Source: Pseudooceanicola nanhaiensis DSM 18065
Lineage (GTDB): Bacteria > Pseudomonadota > Alphaproteobacteria > Rhodobacterales > Rhodobacteraceae
DNA: 64,000 nt
Direction of reading: 5' to 3'
NCBI RefSeq assembly: GCF_000688295.1
Contig: NZ_JHZF01000013.1
Location: forward strand, 868,001-932,000
Below, piece by piece: positions 25,365 to 32,047 of the stretch. A program made the position numbers and the translations under genes. The notes beneath the pieces are model-generated. The model did not search any database. It saw only the letters and a program-made list of their open reading frames with translations, and had not been told where the DNA came from. Each line of letters starts with the position of its first letter. Position 1 is the first letter of the stretch.

Positions 25365-26120
25365 TCACGTCCGGTCCTCCGGCGGTGCGGCTGGCTCGGG
25401 GAAGGTCGCGAGGCCCTTCCGCAGGTGCGTGCGCATCAGGTAGCGGTAGGCGAGGTGATCCGACGCCTCCAGCGCCCGCAGCACGCCCTCGTGCTCCAGA
25501 TAGGTTTCGCCCTCGATGATCCGCCGGGTCTTGCCGCGCTGCATGATGCGCAGGATTACGGGTTTCATGATGCCGTAGACGTCGAGGATCGAACGGTTGC
25601 CGGTCAGCGAGATCAGCTTGGTGTGGAACTGGAAATCGAACTCCGACGCCTCCACCACGCTGCGCGCCTGCACCATCTGGCGGTTGAGCCCGTGCAGCTC
25701 GGCGAGGTCCTCGGGCGTGACGGCGTCGAAGATCGCCAGCGCGGTGCCGGTCTCGATCAGCTCGCGGAACCCCTGGATGTCGTCGAAGGTCTGGCGCGAG
25801 ATCTCGGCCACGTTGAACGAGAAGATGTCGAGCGCGCGGTTCATCCTCTGGTCGACGATGGTGGCGCCGACCTTGGGGCGCACGTCGACGATGCCGTAGG
25901 CCTTCAGCATCCGCATCGCCTCGCGCACCGTGTTGCGGCTGATCGCGAAGCGTTCGCAGAGCTCGCGTTCGGTGGGAAGCTTGTCGCCCACGGTCAGCCC
26001 GTCGGTGTCGATCAGGTCGCGGATCTGGGCCACGACCTGATCCACGGCCGATCCTTCGCCGGTGTCGTCGTAGGTGTCGTCCAATGCGGTCGCCTCGTGT
26101 TTGGTCAAGCTGCCCCTCAT
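25365..26120 (-). CDS. GntR/FCD-family regulator of the TRAP/sugar-acid operon
   Basis: A 251-aa FadR-subfamily regulator. The winged helix covers DQVVAQIRDLIDTDGLTVGDKLPTERELCERFAISRNTVREAMRML (residues about 26-72), followed by an FCD domain (GFRELIETGTALAIF, FDFQFHTKLISLTGN). Its ATG overlaps the stop of the TRAP large permease (ATGA), so it is co-expressed with transporter and enzymes. It is the obvious ligand of the two TnGTnnnACnA boxes in the dctP/SDR divergent region at 29162 and 29312. Confidence 0.87.
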   Translation of the reverse strand: MRGSLTKHEATALDDTYDDTGEGSAVDQVVAQIRDLIDTDGLTVGDKLPTERELCERFAISRNTVREAMRMLKAYGIVDVRPKVGATIVDQRMNRALDIFSFNVAEISRQTFDDIQGFRELIETGTALAIFDAVTPEDLAELHGLNRQMVQARSVVEASEFDFQFHTKLISLTGNRSILDVYGIMKPVILRIMQRGKTRRIIEGETYLEHEGVLRALEASDHLAYRYLMRTHLRKGLATFPEPAAPPEDRT

Positions 26121-27430
26121 ATTGGCCAGGTTGCGATTGGCGGGAAAAAGAGAATCGTCGCCAGGACGATGAGTTGCAAGGCGATGAAGGGCAGGAGTGC
26201 CGTGTAGATGTGCTTCAGCGTGATCTCCTTCGGCGCCACGCTCTTGAGGTAGAAGGCGGCGGGGCCGAAGGGCGGTGTCAGATACGACACCTGCATGTTC
26301 ACCGCGAAGAGGATGCCGAACCAGATCGGATCGTAGCCCAGTTGCACGACGATGGGCACGAAGATCGGCAGCGTCAGCAGCGCGATCCCGATCCAGTCGA
26401 GGAACATGCCCAGCACCAGAAGGATCAGCATCATCACCATGATGATGACCACCGGCGGCGCCTCGATCCCGAGGATCGCCTGCGCGACGAAGCGGTTGCC
26501 GCCCATCAGGTTGTAGACGCCCACGAGCACGGCCGCGGCGATCCCGATCCAGATGATCATGCCGCAGGTCTCGAGCGTGTGCACGAGGCTGTCCTGGATC
26601 ATCTTCAGGTTCAGCTCGCGCCGCATCAGCGCGATGATCAGCACGGCCGAGACGCCCATGGCCGCGGCCTCGGTGATCGAGGCGATGCCGCCGTAGATCG
26701 ACCCCAGCACGACGAAGACGATGAAGAGCGGCGCGGCGAGGGAGCGCAGGGCCGAGAGAACGGATTCCTGCGCCGCCTCCTCGCGCGACATCGGCGGGCC
26801 GAGGTTCGGGTTCCGCCAGCAGAGGAAGAGCACGTAGGCCACGTAGAAGCCCAGAAGCAGCAGGGCGGGGGTGATCGCCGCGATGAAGAGGTCGGCGATG
26901 GAGGCGTTCGCGACCAGCCCGTAGATGATGAGCACGATCGAGGGCGGCATCATCGTGCCGAGCGAGCCCCCGGCGCAGACGACCCCGATCGACAGGCTCC
27001 GGTCATAGCCGAGCCGCAGCATCTGGGGCAGGGCGAGGATGCCGAGAAGGACGATCTCGCCCCCGATCACGCCCGACATGGCGGCCATCAGGATCGCGAC
27101 GATCAGGGTCTGGACCGCGACGCCGCCGGGCAGGCGTCCGGCGAGGATGCGCATCCCGTTGAACAGCGACCGCGCGATGCCCGAACGGTCGAGGAGCGCC
27201 GCCATCAGGATGAACATCGGGATCGCGACGAGCGAATATTCGGTGATGAAGCCGAAGATCCGCGACGTCACCAGCGGCAGGGCCATGGGGCCGAACCAGC
27301 CGAAGGTGAAGATGAGCGCGACCAGCCCCGTGACCCAGGCCAACGGCTGGCCGGTCAGCAGAAGGACGAAGATCGCGGCAACGAGGAGGTAGGACCCGTA
27401 TTCGATCCCGAGCGCGTCGAGCCCCATCAT
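26117..27430 (-). CDS. dctM: TRAP transporter large permease (DctM)
   Basis: A 437-aa membrane protein with about 12 TM segments, of standard DctM length. Family motifs include GQPLAWVTGLVALIF, AIPMFILMAALLDRSGIA, AGGSLGTMMPPSIVLIIYG and the C-terminal MQVSYLTPPFGPAAFYLKSVAP. The start at 27430 gives the 4-nt ATGA overlap with dctQ; open frame upstream lies inside dctQ. It forms the ion-coupled translocation pathway with DctQ, and DctP delivers the solute. The enzymes in the operon suggest the solute is a sugar acid. Confidence 0.93.
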   Translation of the reverse strand: MMGLDALGIEYGSYLLVAAIFVLLLTGQPLAWVTGLVALIFTFGWFGPMALPLVTSRIFGFITEYSLVAIPMFILMAALLDRSGIARSLFNGMRILAGRLPGGVAVQTLIVAILMAAMSGVIGGEIVLLGILALPQMLRLGYDRSLSIGVVCAGGSLGTMMPPSIVLIIYGLVANASIADLFIAAITPALLLLGFYVAYVLFLCWRNPNLGPPMSREEAAQESVLSALRSLAAPLFIVFVVLGSIYGGIASITEAAAMGVSAVLIIALMRRELNLKMIQDSLVHTLETCGMIIWIGIAAAVLVGVYNLMGGNRFVAQAILGIEAPPVVIIMVMMLILLVLGMFLDWIGIALLTLPIFVPIVVQLGYDPIWFGILFAVNMQVSYLTPPFGPAAFYLKSVAPKEITLKHIYTALLPFIALQLIVLATILFFPPIATWPI

Positions 27431-27990
27431 TCGCCTCCGGCCGAGGTGTCGCGCCGGATCGCCTCGATCAGGTGGAGGAGCGTCTGGACGAACATCGCGG
27501 CCACGCAGATCAGCACCAGGAGCTTCAGGAGCGCCGGCGTCGGCGGGTTCCACGAGGTGCCCGTGCCCTCGAGATGCAGCGCGCCGGTCGGTGTGAACCA
27601 CGACTTGCCCACCATCACCCAGGCCGCATAGGCGAGGCCCGCGAAGAAGAGGAGCGCGATCACGGAGTTGAAGATGTCCAGCGTCCGCCGCCGCTGCGGT
27701 CCGGCCGCGTCATAGAACATCCGCACCCGGATATGCTTGTCCCGGGCCAGCGCCACGGGGCCCCCGATCAGGAAGATCGCGGCGATCAGGAAGGTCGTCG
27801 TCTCGTGCGCCCAGAAGGTCGGGCTGTCGAAGACGTAGCGGGCGAAGACCTCGACCACGGTGATGAGGAAGGCGACGAAGATCGCCCATGCGAAGACCTT
27901 GGACGACCCGGCGATGGCCCGGTCGAGCCCGGTGCGGATCTCGGCGTCGCCGTCCTCCATCCGGGTGATGATGTCGCTCTCGTCGGCCAT
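27427..27990 (-). CDS. dctQ: TRAP transporter small permease (DctQ)
   Basis: A 187-aa protein with four TM segments. The typical DctQ pattern is EVFARYVFDSPTFWAHE in the second TM region and IGGPVALARDKHIRVRMFYD after the third. It partners the large permease. The gene lies 78 nt downstream of dctP, with an 11-bp hairpin in the gap, and overlaps dctM. Confidence 0.92.
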   Translation of the reverse strand: MADESDIITRMEDGDAEIRTGLDRAIAGSSKVFAWAIFVAFLITVVEVFARYVFDSPTFWAHETTTFLIAAIFLIGGPVALARDKHIRVRMFYDAAGPQRRRTLDIFNSVIALLFFAGLAYAAWVMVGKSWFTPTGALHLEGTGTSWNPPTPALLKLLVLICVAAMFVQTLLHLIEAIRRDTSAGGE

Positions 27991-28017
27991 TTCCGGCTCT
28001 CCTGCCTGCCTGCTGCC

Positions 28018-28048
28018 CTGCGCCCGGCGGTTTCCCGGCCGGGCGCAG
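28018..28048 (-). promoter_or_regulatory. Intercistronic hairpin between dctP and dctQ
   Basis: An 11-bp perfect stem, CTGCGCCCGGC (28018-28028) and GCCGGGCGCAG (28038-28048), with a 9-nt loop. It lies in the 78-nt gap after the binding-protein gene, with no T-run. It probably protects or partly attenuates the mRNA so that DctP is made in excess over the permeases. Confidence 0.6.
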
Positions 28049-28068
28049 CCTTGTCGCGTCGTGTCGGA

Positions 28069-29094
28069 TCAGAGCAGGTTGCGGCCCTGCAGGTACGTCG
28101 TGACCGCGTCGTAGTAGCGCTGCGTCATCTCGGTCTTGGGCGCCCAGTTCTGCCATTCCTCCTGCGCGATGCGCCGGAACTTGGCGCGCTCGTCGCCCGA
28201 CCAGTTGATGATCTCGATCTCCGGGTTTTCCCTGGCCTTCTCGACCGCCGCGGCGTCGAGCTGCCGGACCGAGAAGATGTGGTTGAAGCTGAACTGCTTG
28301 ACCGAGGCGGTCAGGATCTCCTGCAGATCCTCGGGCAGCTCGTCCCAGACCGATTTCGTCATCGAGACATCGATCATCGGCAGCGAGTGGAACCCGGGGT
28401 AGAGCGGGTAGTTCGCGATGTCGTTCATCCCGAGCGACTGGTTGGTCGCGAAGACGGTGTTGTCCGCCGCATCCACCACGCCCTTGTCGAGCGCCGAGAA
28501 GATCTCGGAGCCCGGCAGCGACACCGGCGCGGCCCCCGCCTTCGAGAAGATCTCGTAGACCATGCCTTCGGGCGCGCGCATCTTCACGCCCTTCAGGTCC
28601 TCGACCGTGCGGATCGGCACGCGCGAGACGAAGGCCTCGGGCTCGGTCGCCGCGGCGCCGATGAACTGGACGCCGTAGGGCTCGACCAGCTCGGCATAGA
28701 GCTCGTTGCCGCCGCCGCTTTCCATGAAGCCCAGAAGCTCGAACGGATCGCTCCATGCGCCGACGAGGTTGCCCATCATCGCGAAGGCCGGGTCCTTGCC
28801 CGAGAAATAGCTGGGGTCGGTCAGATGTCCCTGCAGGATGCCCGCGCCGACCGCGTCGAGCGTGTCGGTATGCGGCACGACCGAGCCGATCGGCAGGATC
28901 TCGATCTCGATCCGGCCGCCGGAGAGCTTGCCGACTTCCTCGGCCCATTTCTGCTTGTTGACGAAGCCCGGCTCCCCCGCCGTCTCGGATGTCTGGAACG
29001 TCCAGTTGTAGTCCGCGGCCAGCGCCGGGCCGGTCAGGCTCAGCGCCGAGACCGTCACGACCGCCATGCCGGCGAGCCTGTTCAAAAAGTTCAT
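28069..29094 (-). CDS. dctP: TRAP transporter substrate-binding protein (DctP)
   Basis: A 341-aa periplasmic binding protein. The Sec signal peptide is residues 1-26 (MNFLNRLAGMAVVTVSALSL... ending PALAA). The mature protein has the DctP elements EVGKLSGGRIEIEILPIG and VPIRTVEDLKGVKMRAPEG, the latter with the conserved Arg that binds a ligand carboxylate. The ATG at 29094 is directly preceded by GGAGGACGAC and begins the signal peptide. It is the first gene of the dctPQM-gntR-FAH-dehydratase operon. Confidence 0.92.
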   Translation of the reverse strand: MNFLNRLAGMAVVTVSALSLTGPALAADYNWTFQTSETAGEPGFVNKQKWAEEVGKLSGGRIEIEILPIGSVVPHTDTLDAVGAGILQGHLTDPSYFSGKDPAFAMMGNLVGAWSDPFELLGFMESGGGNELYAELVEPYGVQFIGAAATEPEAFVSRVPIRTVEDLKGVKMRAPEGMVYEIFSKAGAAPVSLPGSEIFSALDKGVVDAADNTVFATNQSLGMNDIANYPLYPGFHSLPMIDVSMTKSVWDELPEDLQEILTASVKQFSFNHIFSVRQLDAAAVEKARENPEIEIINWSGDERAKFRRIAQEEWQNWAPKTEMTQRYYDAVTTYLQGRNLL

Positions 29095-29161
29095 GTCGTC
29101 CTCCCTGTGGTCGATGCCGGACCGTATCCTCCAACGGACCGGAGGAATGCGCGCATTCCTG

Positions 29162-29172
29162 TGGTTGGACAA
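29162..29172. promoter_or_regulatory. FadR-type GntR operator, dctP-proximal
   Basis: TGGTTGGACAA fits the FadR-subfamily consensus TnGTnnnACnA exactly. It is 68 bp upstream of the dctP start. The following bases (ATAAGG) are identical to those after the second box. Confidence 0.55.
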
Positions 29173-29221
29173 ATAAGGCACAGCCGGAAGTCGAGATCAA
29201 CGCTTCGCGATGGCTGCATGA

Positions 29222-29273
29222 GCGAAAACCGCCTGTTTGCCGCGGATGGCATTGTGAAACAGGGGTTTTTCGT
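29222..29273. repeat. Imperfect inverted repeat between the two operators
   Basis: Arms around GCGAAAACCGCCTGTTT (from 29222) and AAACAGGGGTTTTTCG (to about 29272) pair over about 15 positions with one or two mismatches and an 18-nt loop. It lies midway between the two GntR boxes. It could be a leader hairpin or another protein-binding dyad. Confidence 0.35.
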
Positions 29274-29311
29274 TCTAGAATTTCTGCGTTCGCGGGCGCG
29301 CTTCGAGCATC

Positions 29312-29322
29312 TGGTATGACAA
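29312..29322. promoter_or_regulatory. FadR-type GntR operator, SDR-proximal
   Basis: TGGTATGACAA also matches TnGTnnnACnA. It starts exactly 150 bp after the first box, in the same orientation and followed by the same ATAAGG. It is 96 bp upstream of the SDR start. A GntR dimer on each box could control both divergent units. Confidence 0.55.
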
Positions 29323-29417
29323 ATAAGGTGTCACGACGAGCGAATCCCGGAGCATGCACGCTCTGATTGCGTCCGTCCCGACCCGGGCGCACCCCATTCG
29401 ACGGAAGGAACAGACGG

Positions 29418-30179
29418 ATGATGGACCTTGGTGGAAAGGTGGCGCTGGTCACCGGCGGCAACGGCGGCATCGGCCTCGCCATGGCGGGAGCGCTGGCGGA
29501 TGCGGGCGCGACCCTCGCGCTTGTCGGGCGCAATGCGGACAAGACCGAGGCCGCGGCCGCTTCTCTGGCGCGTGAAGGGGCGCCTGCGCCGCTGGCCCTC
29601 ACCGGCGACATGACCGAGGAGCAGGGCGTGGCCGCAGCCGTGGCGCGGGTCGCCGCGCAGTTCGGCGGGCTCGACATCCTCGTCAACAACGCCGGGGTGA
29701 ACGACCGGAAGCTGCCGCAGGACTATACCCTGCCGGAATGGAACGCGCTGATCGCGGGCAACCTGACCTCGGCCTTCCTCGTGTCGAAGGCGGCCTATCC
29801 GCTGATGGCGGCGCGGGGCGGCGGGAAGATCGTCAACATCGGGTCCATCATGTCGATCTTCGGCTCGCCCATGTCGGCGCCCTATGCCGCGGCCAAGGGC
29901 GGACTCGTGCAGATGACCAAGGCGCTGGCGACCGCCTGGGCGGGCGACAACATCCAGGTCAACGCGATCCTGCCGGGCTGGATCGACACCGACATGACGG
30001 TGACCGCGCGCGAACAGGTGCCGGGGCTGAACGACCGCGTGCTCGCGCGCACGCCCGCGGGGCGCTGGGGGCGGCCGGCGGACCTTGGCGGGGCGGCGCT
30101 GTTCCTCTGCGCTCCGGCGTCGGATTTCGTGACCGGGATCGCCCTGCCGGTGGATGGCGGATATTCCTGCGCGGCCTGA
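29418..30179 (+). CDS. SDR-family NAD(P)-dependent oxidoreductase
   Basis: A 253-aa classical short-chain dehydrogenase. The cofactor motif is TGGNGGIG, the structural motif LVNNAGV (DILVNNAGVND), the catalytic Ser is in NIGSIMS, and the active-site pair is Tyr156/Lys160 (YAAAK). The C-terminal GGYS motif is present. Two ATGs adjoin (29418, 29421); GGAAGGA lies 8 nt before the first. It is divergent from the TRAP operon and shares its control region. It may oxidise a sugar or sugar acid (gluconate- or xylose-dehydrogenase-like), but fatty-acyl reductases have the same motifs, so the substrate is open. Confidence 0.85.
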   Translation: MMDLGGKVALVTGGNGGIGLAMAGALADAGATLALVGRNADKTEAAAASLAREGAPAPLALTGDMTEEQGVAAAVARVAAQFGGLDILVNNAGVNDRKLPQDYTLPEWNALIAGNLTSAFLVSKAAYPLMAARGGGKIVNIGSIMSIFGSPMSAPYAAAKGGLVQMTKALATAWAGDNIQVNAILPGWIDTDMTVTAREQVPGLNDRVLARTPAGRWGRPADLGGAALFLCAPASDFVTGIALPVDGGYSCAA

Positions 30180-30238
30180 CGCGACCGCCCCCCCGGCACT
30201 GCCCTGCGGAAAGTGCATAGCGGCCTTGACTGGCATTT

Positions 30239-30255
30239 TCGCTGCAACGCAGCGA
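30239..30255. promoter_or_regulatory. PhaR-like box TCGCTGC-AAC-GCAGCGA
   Basis: A perfect 7-bp inverted repeat with a 3-nt centre contains CTGC-N3-GCAG, the motif described for PhaR, the PHB-responsive repressor of Paracoccus and Rhodobacter. A TTGACT hexamer lies just upstream (30226-30231). The box is 42 bp before the small-protein start. Function is inferred from the motif. Confidence 0.45.
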
Positions 30256-30296
30256 TATGGTGCCGTGACAGAGAATGCATGACCGAGGATGACACG

Positions 30297-30467
30297 ATGC
30301 AAACCGAGGCCCAGACCTTCGAACCCCTTTCCCACGCCGACGTGCAGGCGATCCTGCGTCAGGCCGAGCGCCAGCGCGCCCTGGTCATCGCCGGCTTCTT
30401 CCGCCGCCTGTTCGGCCGCTCCGACGCCGCCGCAGCCGCCCCGGCCGCCGGTGCCGCGCACGCCTGA
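30297..30467 (+). CDS. Small hypothetical protein, 56 aa
   Basis: A 56-aa protein beginning MQTEAQTFEPLSHADVQAIL. The middle is one long amphipathic, Arg-rich helix (LRQAERQRALVIAGFFRRLFG), followed by an Ala/Pro tail. There is no TM segment or signal peptide. I do not recognise a named family. It resembles the many short amphipathic proteins of Rhodobacteraceae. The start at 30297 has GAGGA 8 nt upstream; an in-frame ATG at 30279 is possible but has a poorer site. The PhaR-like box upstream and the strong terminator downstream make a standalone transcript likely. A granule- or membrane-surface role is a guess. Confidence 0.65.
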   Translation: MQTEAQTFEPLSHADVQAILRQAERQRALVIAGFFRRLFGRSDAAAAAPAAGAAHA

Positions 30468-30498
30468 CCTGCCCGCGATCACCGATCGCGCCGGCTCC

Positions 30499-30528
30499 AG
30501 AAGCTCCGCCGTTTCCGGCGGAGCTTCT
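30499..30528. terminator. Strong bidirectional hairpin terminator
   Basis: A 13-bp perfect stem, AGAAGCTCCGCCG (30499-30511) and CGGCGGAGCTTCT (30516-30528), with loop TTTC. It lies between the convergent small-protein gene and the dehydrogenase gene. Only a short T-rich stretch follows, but position and symmetry fit a shared terminator. Confidence 0.7.
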
Positions 30529-30542
30529 GTCGTTTCAGGGGG

Positions 30543-31418
30543 CTATTCGAGCGCCTCGAGGTAGCGGTGGATCTCGGTGTGATCGGCTCCGGCGCCCAGC
30601 CCGGCCTCGGCGCGCGCCCAGATGTCCGCGACGGCCGCGACACCCGGCAGGGGCTTTCCGGTCGCCCCCGCCAGGGCCGCGGCAAGGCCCACGTCCTTCG
30701 CCATCAGGCTCAGCGCGAATCCCGCCTCGCGGTAGTTTTCCGACAGGATGAACTGCGCGACCTTGTTCTCGGTCGAATTGTTGCGGCCGGTCGAGGCGTT
30801 GATGATCTCGGTCATCCGCGCGGGATCGAGCCCGAAGGCCCGCGCCATGATGACCGCCTCGCAGGCCGCCACGAGGCCCGCGGCCGAGACATAGTTGTTC
30901 AGCGCCTTGGTGGCGTGTCCGGCCGCCAGCGGCCCCGCGCGGAACACCCGGCCCATCGAGGCCAGCACCGGCTCGACCGCATCCATGGCCGCCGCGTCGT
31001 CGCCGCCCAGCATGATCGCGAGCGTGCCGTCCACCGCCTTGCGCACCCCGCCCGAGACCGGCGCGTCGAGCAGCACGATGCCCGCCGCGGCGAGCGCCTC
31101 TCCGATGGCGCGCGTCTCGACCGGGTCCGAGGAGCTCATGTCGACCACGACCGACCCGGGGGCGAGATGCGCCGCGAGCCCGCCGTCGCCAAGGCAGACC
31201 GAGCGCACGATGGCCGAGTTGGGCAGCATCAGGATCACCGTCCCGCAGCCGGCGAGGTCCTTGAGCGTCGCGGCCGCGGCAAGCCCGTCGCGCTCCGCCA
31301 CCCGGCGGGCGGCATCGGGCGCGGCATCGTGGACCAGCGGCGCGTGGCCGGCGGCGGCGAGGCAATGCACCATGGGGGCGCCCATGGTGCCGGTGCCGAC
31401 AAATCCGAGCGCGGCCAA
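30543..31418 (-). CDS. NAD(P)-dependent beta-hydroxyacid dehydrogenase (3-HIBADH family)
   Basis: A 291-aa beta-hydroxyacid dehydrogenase. The Rossmann motif GFVGTGTMGAPM is at the N-terminus, the substrate motif is DAPVSGGVRKA (about 110-120), and the catalytic Lys lies in GFALSLMAKDVGLA. Family members oxidise 3-hydroxyisobutyrate, tartronate semialdehyde (reversed) or related acids. No ATG precedes the Rossmann motif. The best start is TTG at 31418, just after the upstream gene's stop; CTG at 31424 overlapping that stop is the alternative. It is probably coupled to the carboxymuconolactone-decarboxylase-like gene. Confidence 0.85.
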   Translation of the reverse strand: MAALGFVGTGTMGAPMVHCLAAAGHAPLVHDAAPDAARRVAERDGLAAAATLKDLAGCGTVILMLPNSAIVRSVCLGDGGLAAHLAPGSVVVDMSSSDPVETRAIGEALAAAGIVLLDAPVSGGVRKAVDGTLAIMLGGDDAAAMDAVEPVLASMGRVFRAGPLAAGHATKALNNYVSAAGLVAACEAVIMARAFGLDPARMTEIINASTGRNNSTENKVAQFILSENYREAGFALSLMAKDVGLAAALAGATGKPLPGVAAVADIWARAEAGLGAGADHTEIHRYLEALE

Positions 31419-31420
31419 GG

Positions 31421-31801
31421 TCAGATCGCCTCCATCTCTTCCAGCACGGCGCGGGCGGTGCGGAAGCTGTCGACCATCGCGGGCACGCCGCAATAGATGC
31501 CGACCTGAAGCAGGATCTCCTTGATCTCGTCCGGGGTCAGCCCGTTGTTGATCGCGCCGCGGACATGGGCGGCCAGTTCGTGCTGCCGGTTGAGCGAGGC
31601 GATCATCGCGATGTTGATCGTCGAACGGGTCTTGCGGTCGAGCCCCTCGCGGCCCCAGACCTCGCCCCAGCAATAGGTCGTCACCAGCTCCTGCAGCTCG
31701 CGGGTGAAATCACTCATCCCGTCGATCGCCTTGTCGACATAGGCGTCGCCCAATGTGGCGCGGCGGATCTCCATGCCCTTGTCGTAGGTGGCCTTGTCCA
31801 T
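31421..31801 (-). CDS. Carboxymuconolactone decarboxylase-family protein (PcaC-like)
   Basis: A 126-aa all-helical protein of the CMD family, close in length to 4-carboxymuconolactone decarboxylase. The core is TRELQELVTTYCWGEVWGREGLDRKTRS and AAHVRGAINNGLTPDEIKEILLQVGIYCGVPAMVDSF, given as regions. It lacks the CxxC of AhpD-type peroxidases. No other protocatechuate genes are nearby, so the ring-cleavage role is doubtful. It may serve with the following beta-hydroxyacid dehydrogenase in another organic-acid route. The 246-bp gap upstream, divergent to the M20 gene, holds no visible gene. Confidence 0.82.
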   Translation of the reverse strand: MDKATYDKGMEIRRATLGDAYVDKAIDGMSDFTRELQELVTTYCWGEVWGREGLDRKTRSTINIAMIASLNRQHELAAHVRGAINNGLTPDEIKEILLQVGIYCGVPAMVDSFRTARAVLEEMEAI

Positions 31802-32047
31802 CTCGTCTTCCTTTCGTTGCGGGGGCGGACGCCGGGTGAGGACCGCGCCGTCCGTGACCGATCAAGCATCTTGTCCGACGCTGCGTCAACTCGGCCCCGG
31901 TGGCGGCTTTCCGGGCAGGCGCGCGCCTGCGGGGCGGTTTCGCGTCCCGACCGCATTGAAACCGCCGGGCGTCGCTTCTACGCTCGCCGCGTCACGGCGG
32001 CCCGCCCCGGGCCGGCCCCCATTCCCAGATACACAGGACCCGGCGCC

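Larger units (their letters stand above)
29095..29417. other. Divergent control region between dctP and SDR
   Basis: This 323-bp gap holds no convincing gene. It contains two GntR boxes (29162-29172 and 29312-29322), which continue into the same ATAAGG, and an imperfect inverted repeat between them (29222-29237 / 29256-29273). It should carry promoters for both directions. Confidence 0.65.
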
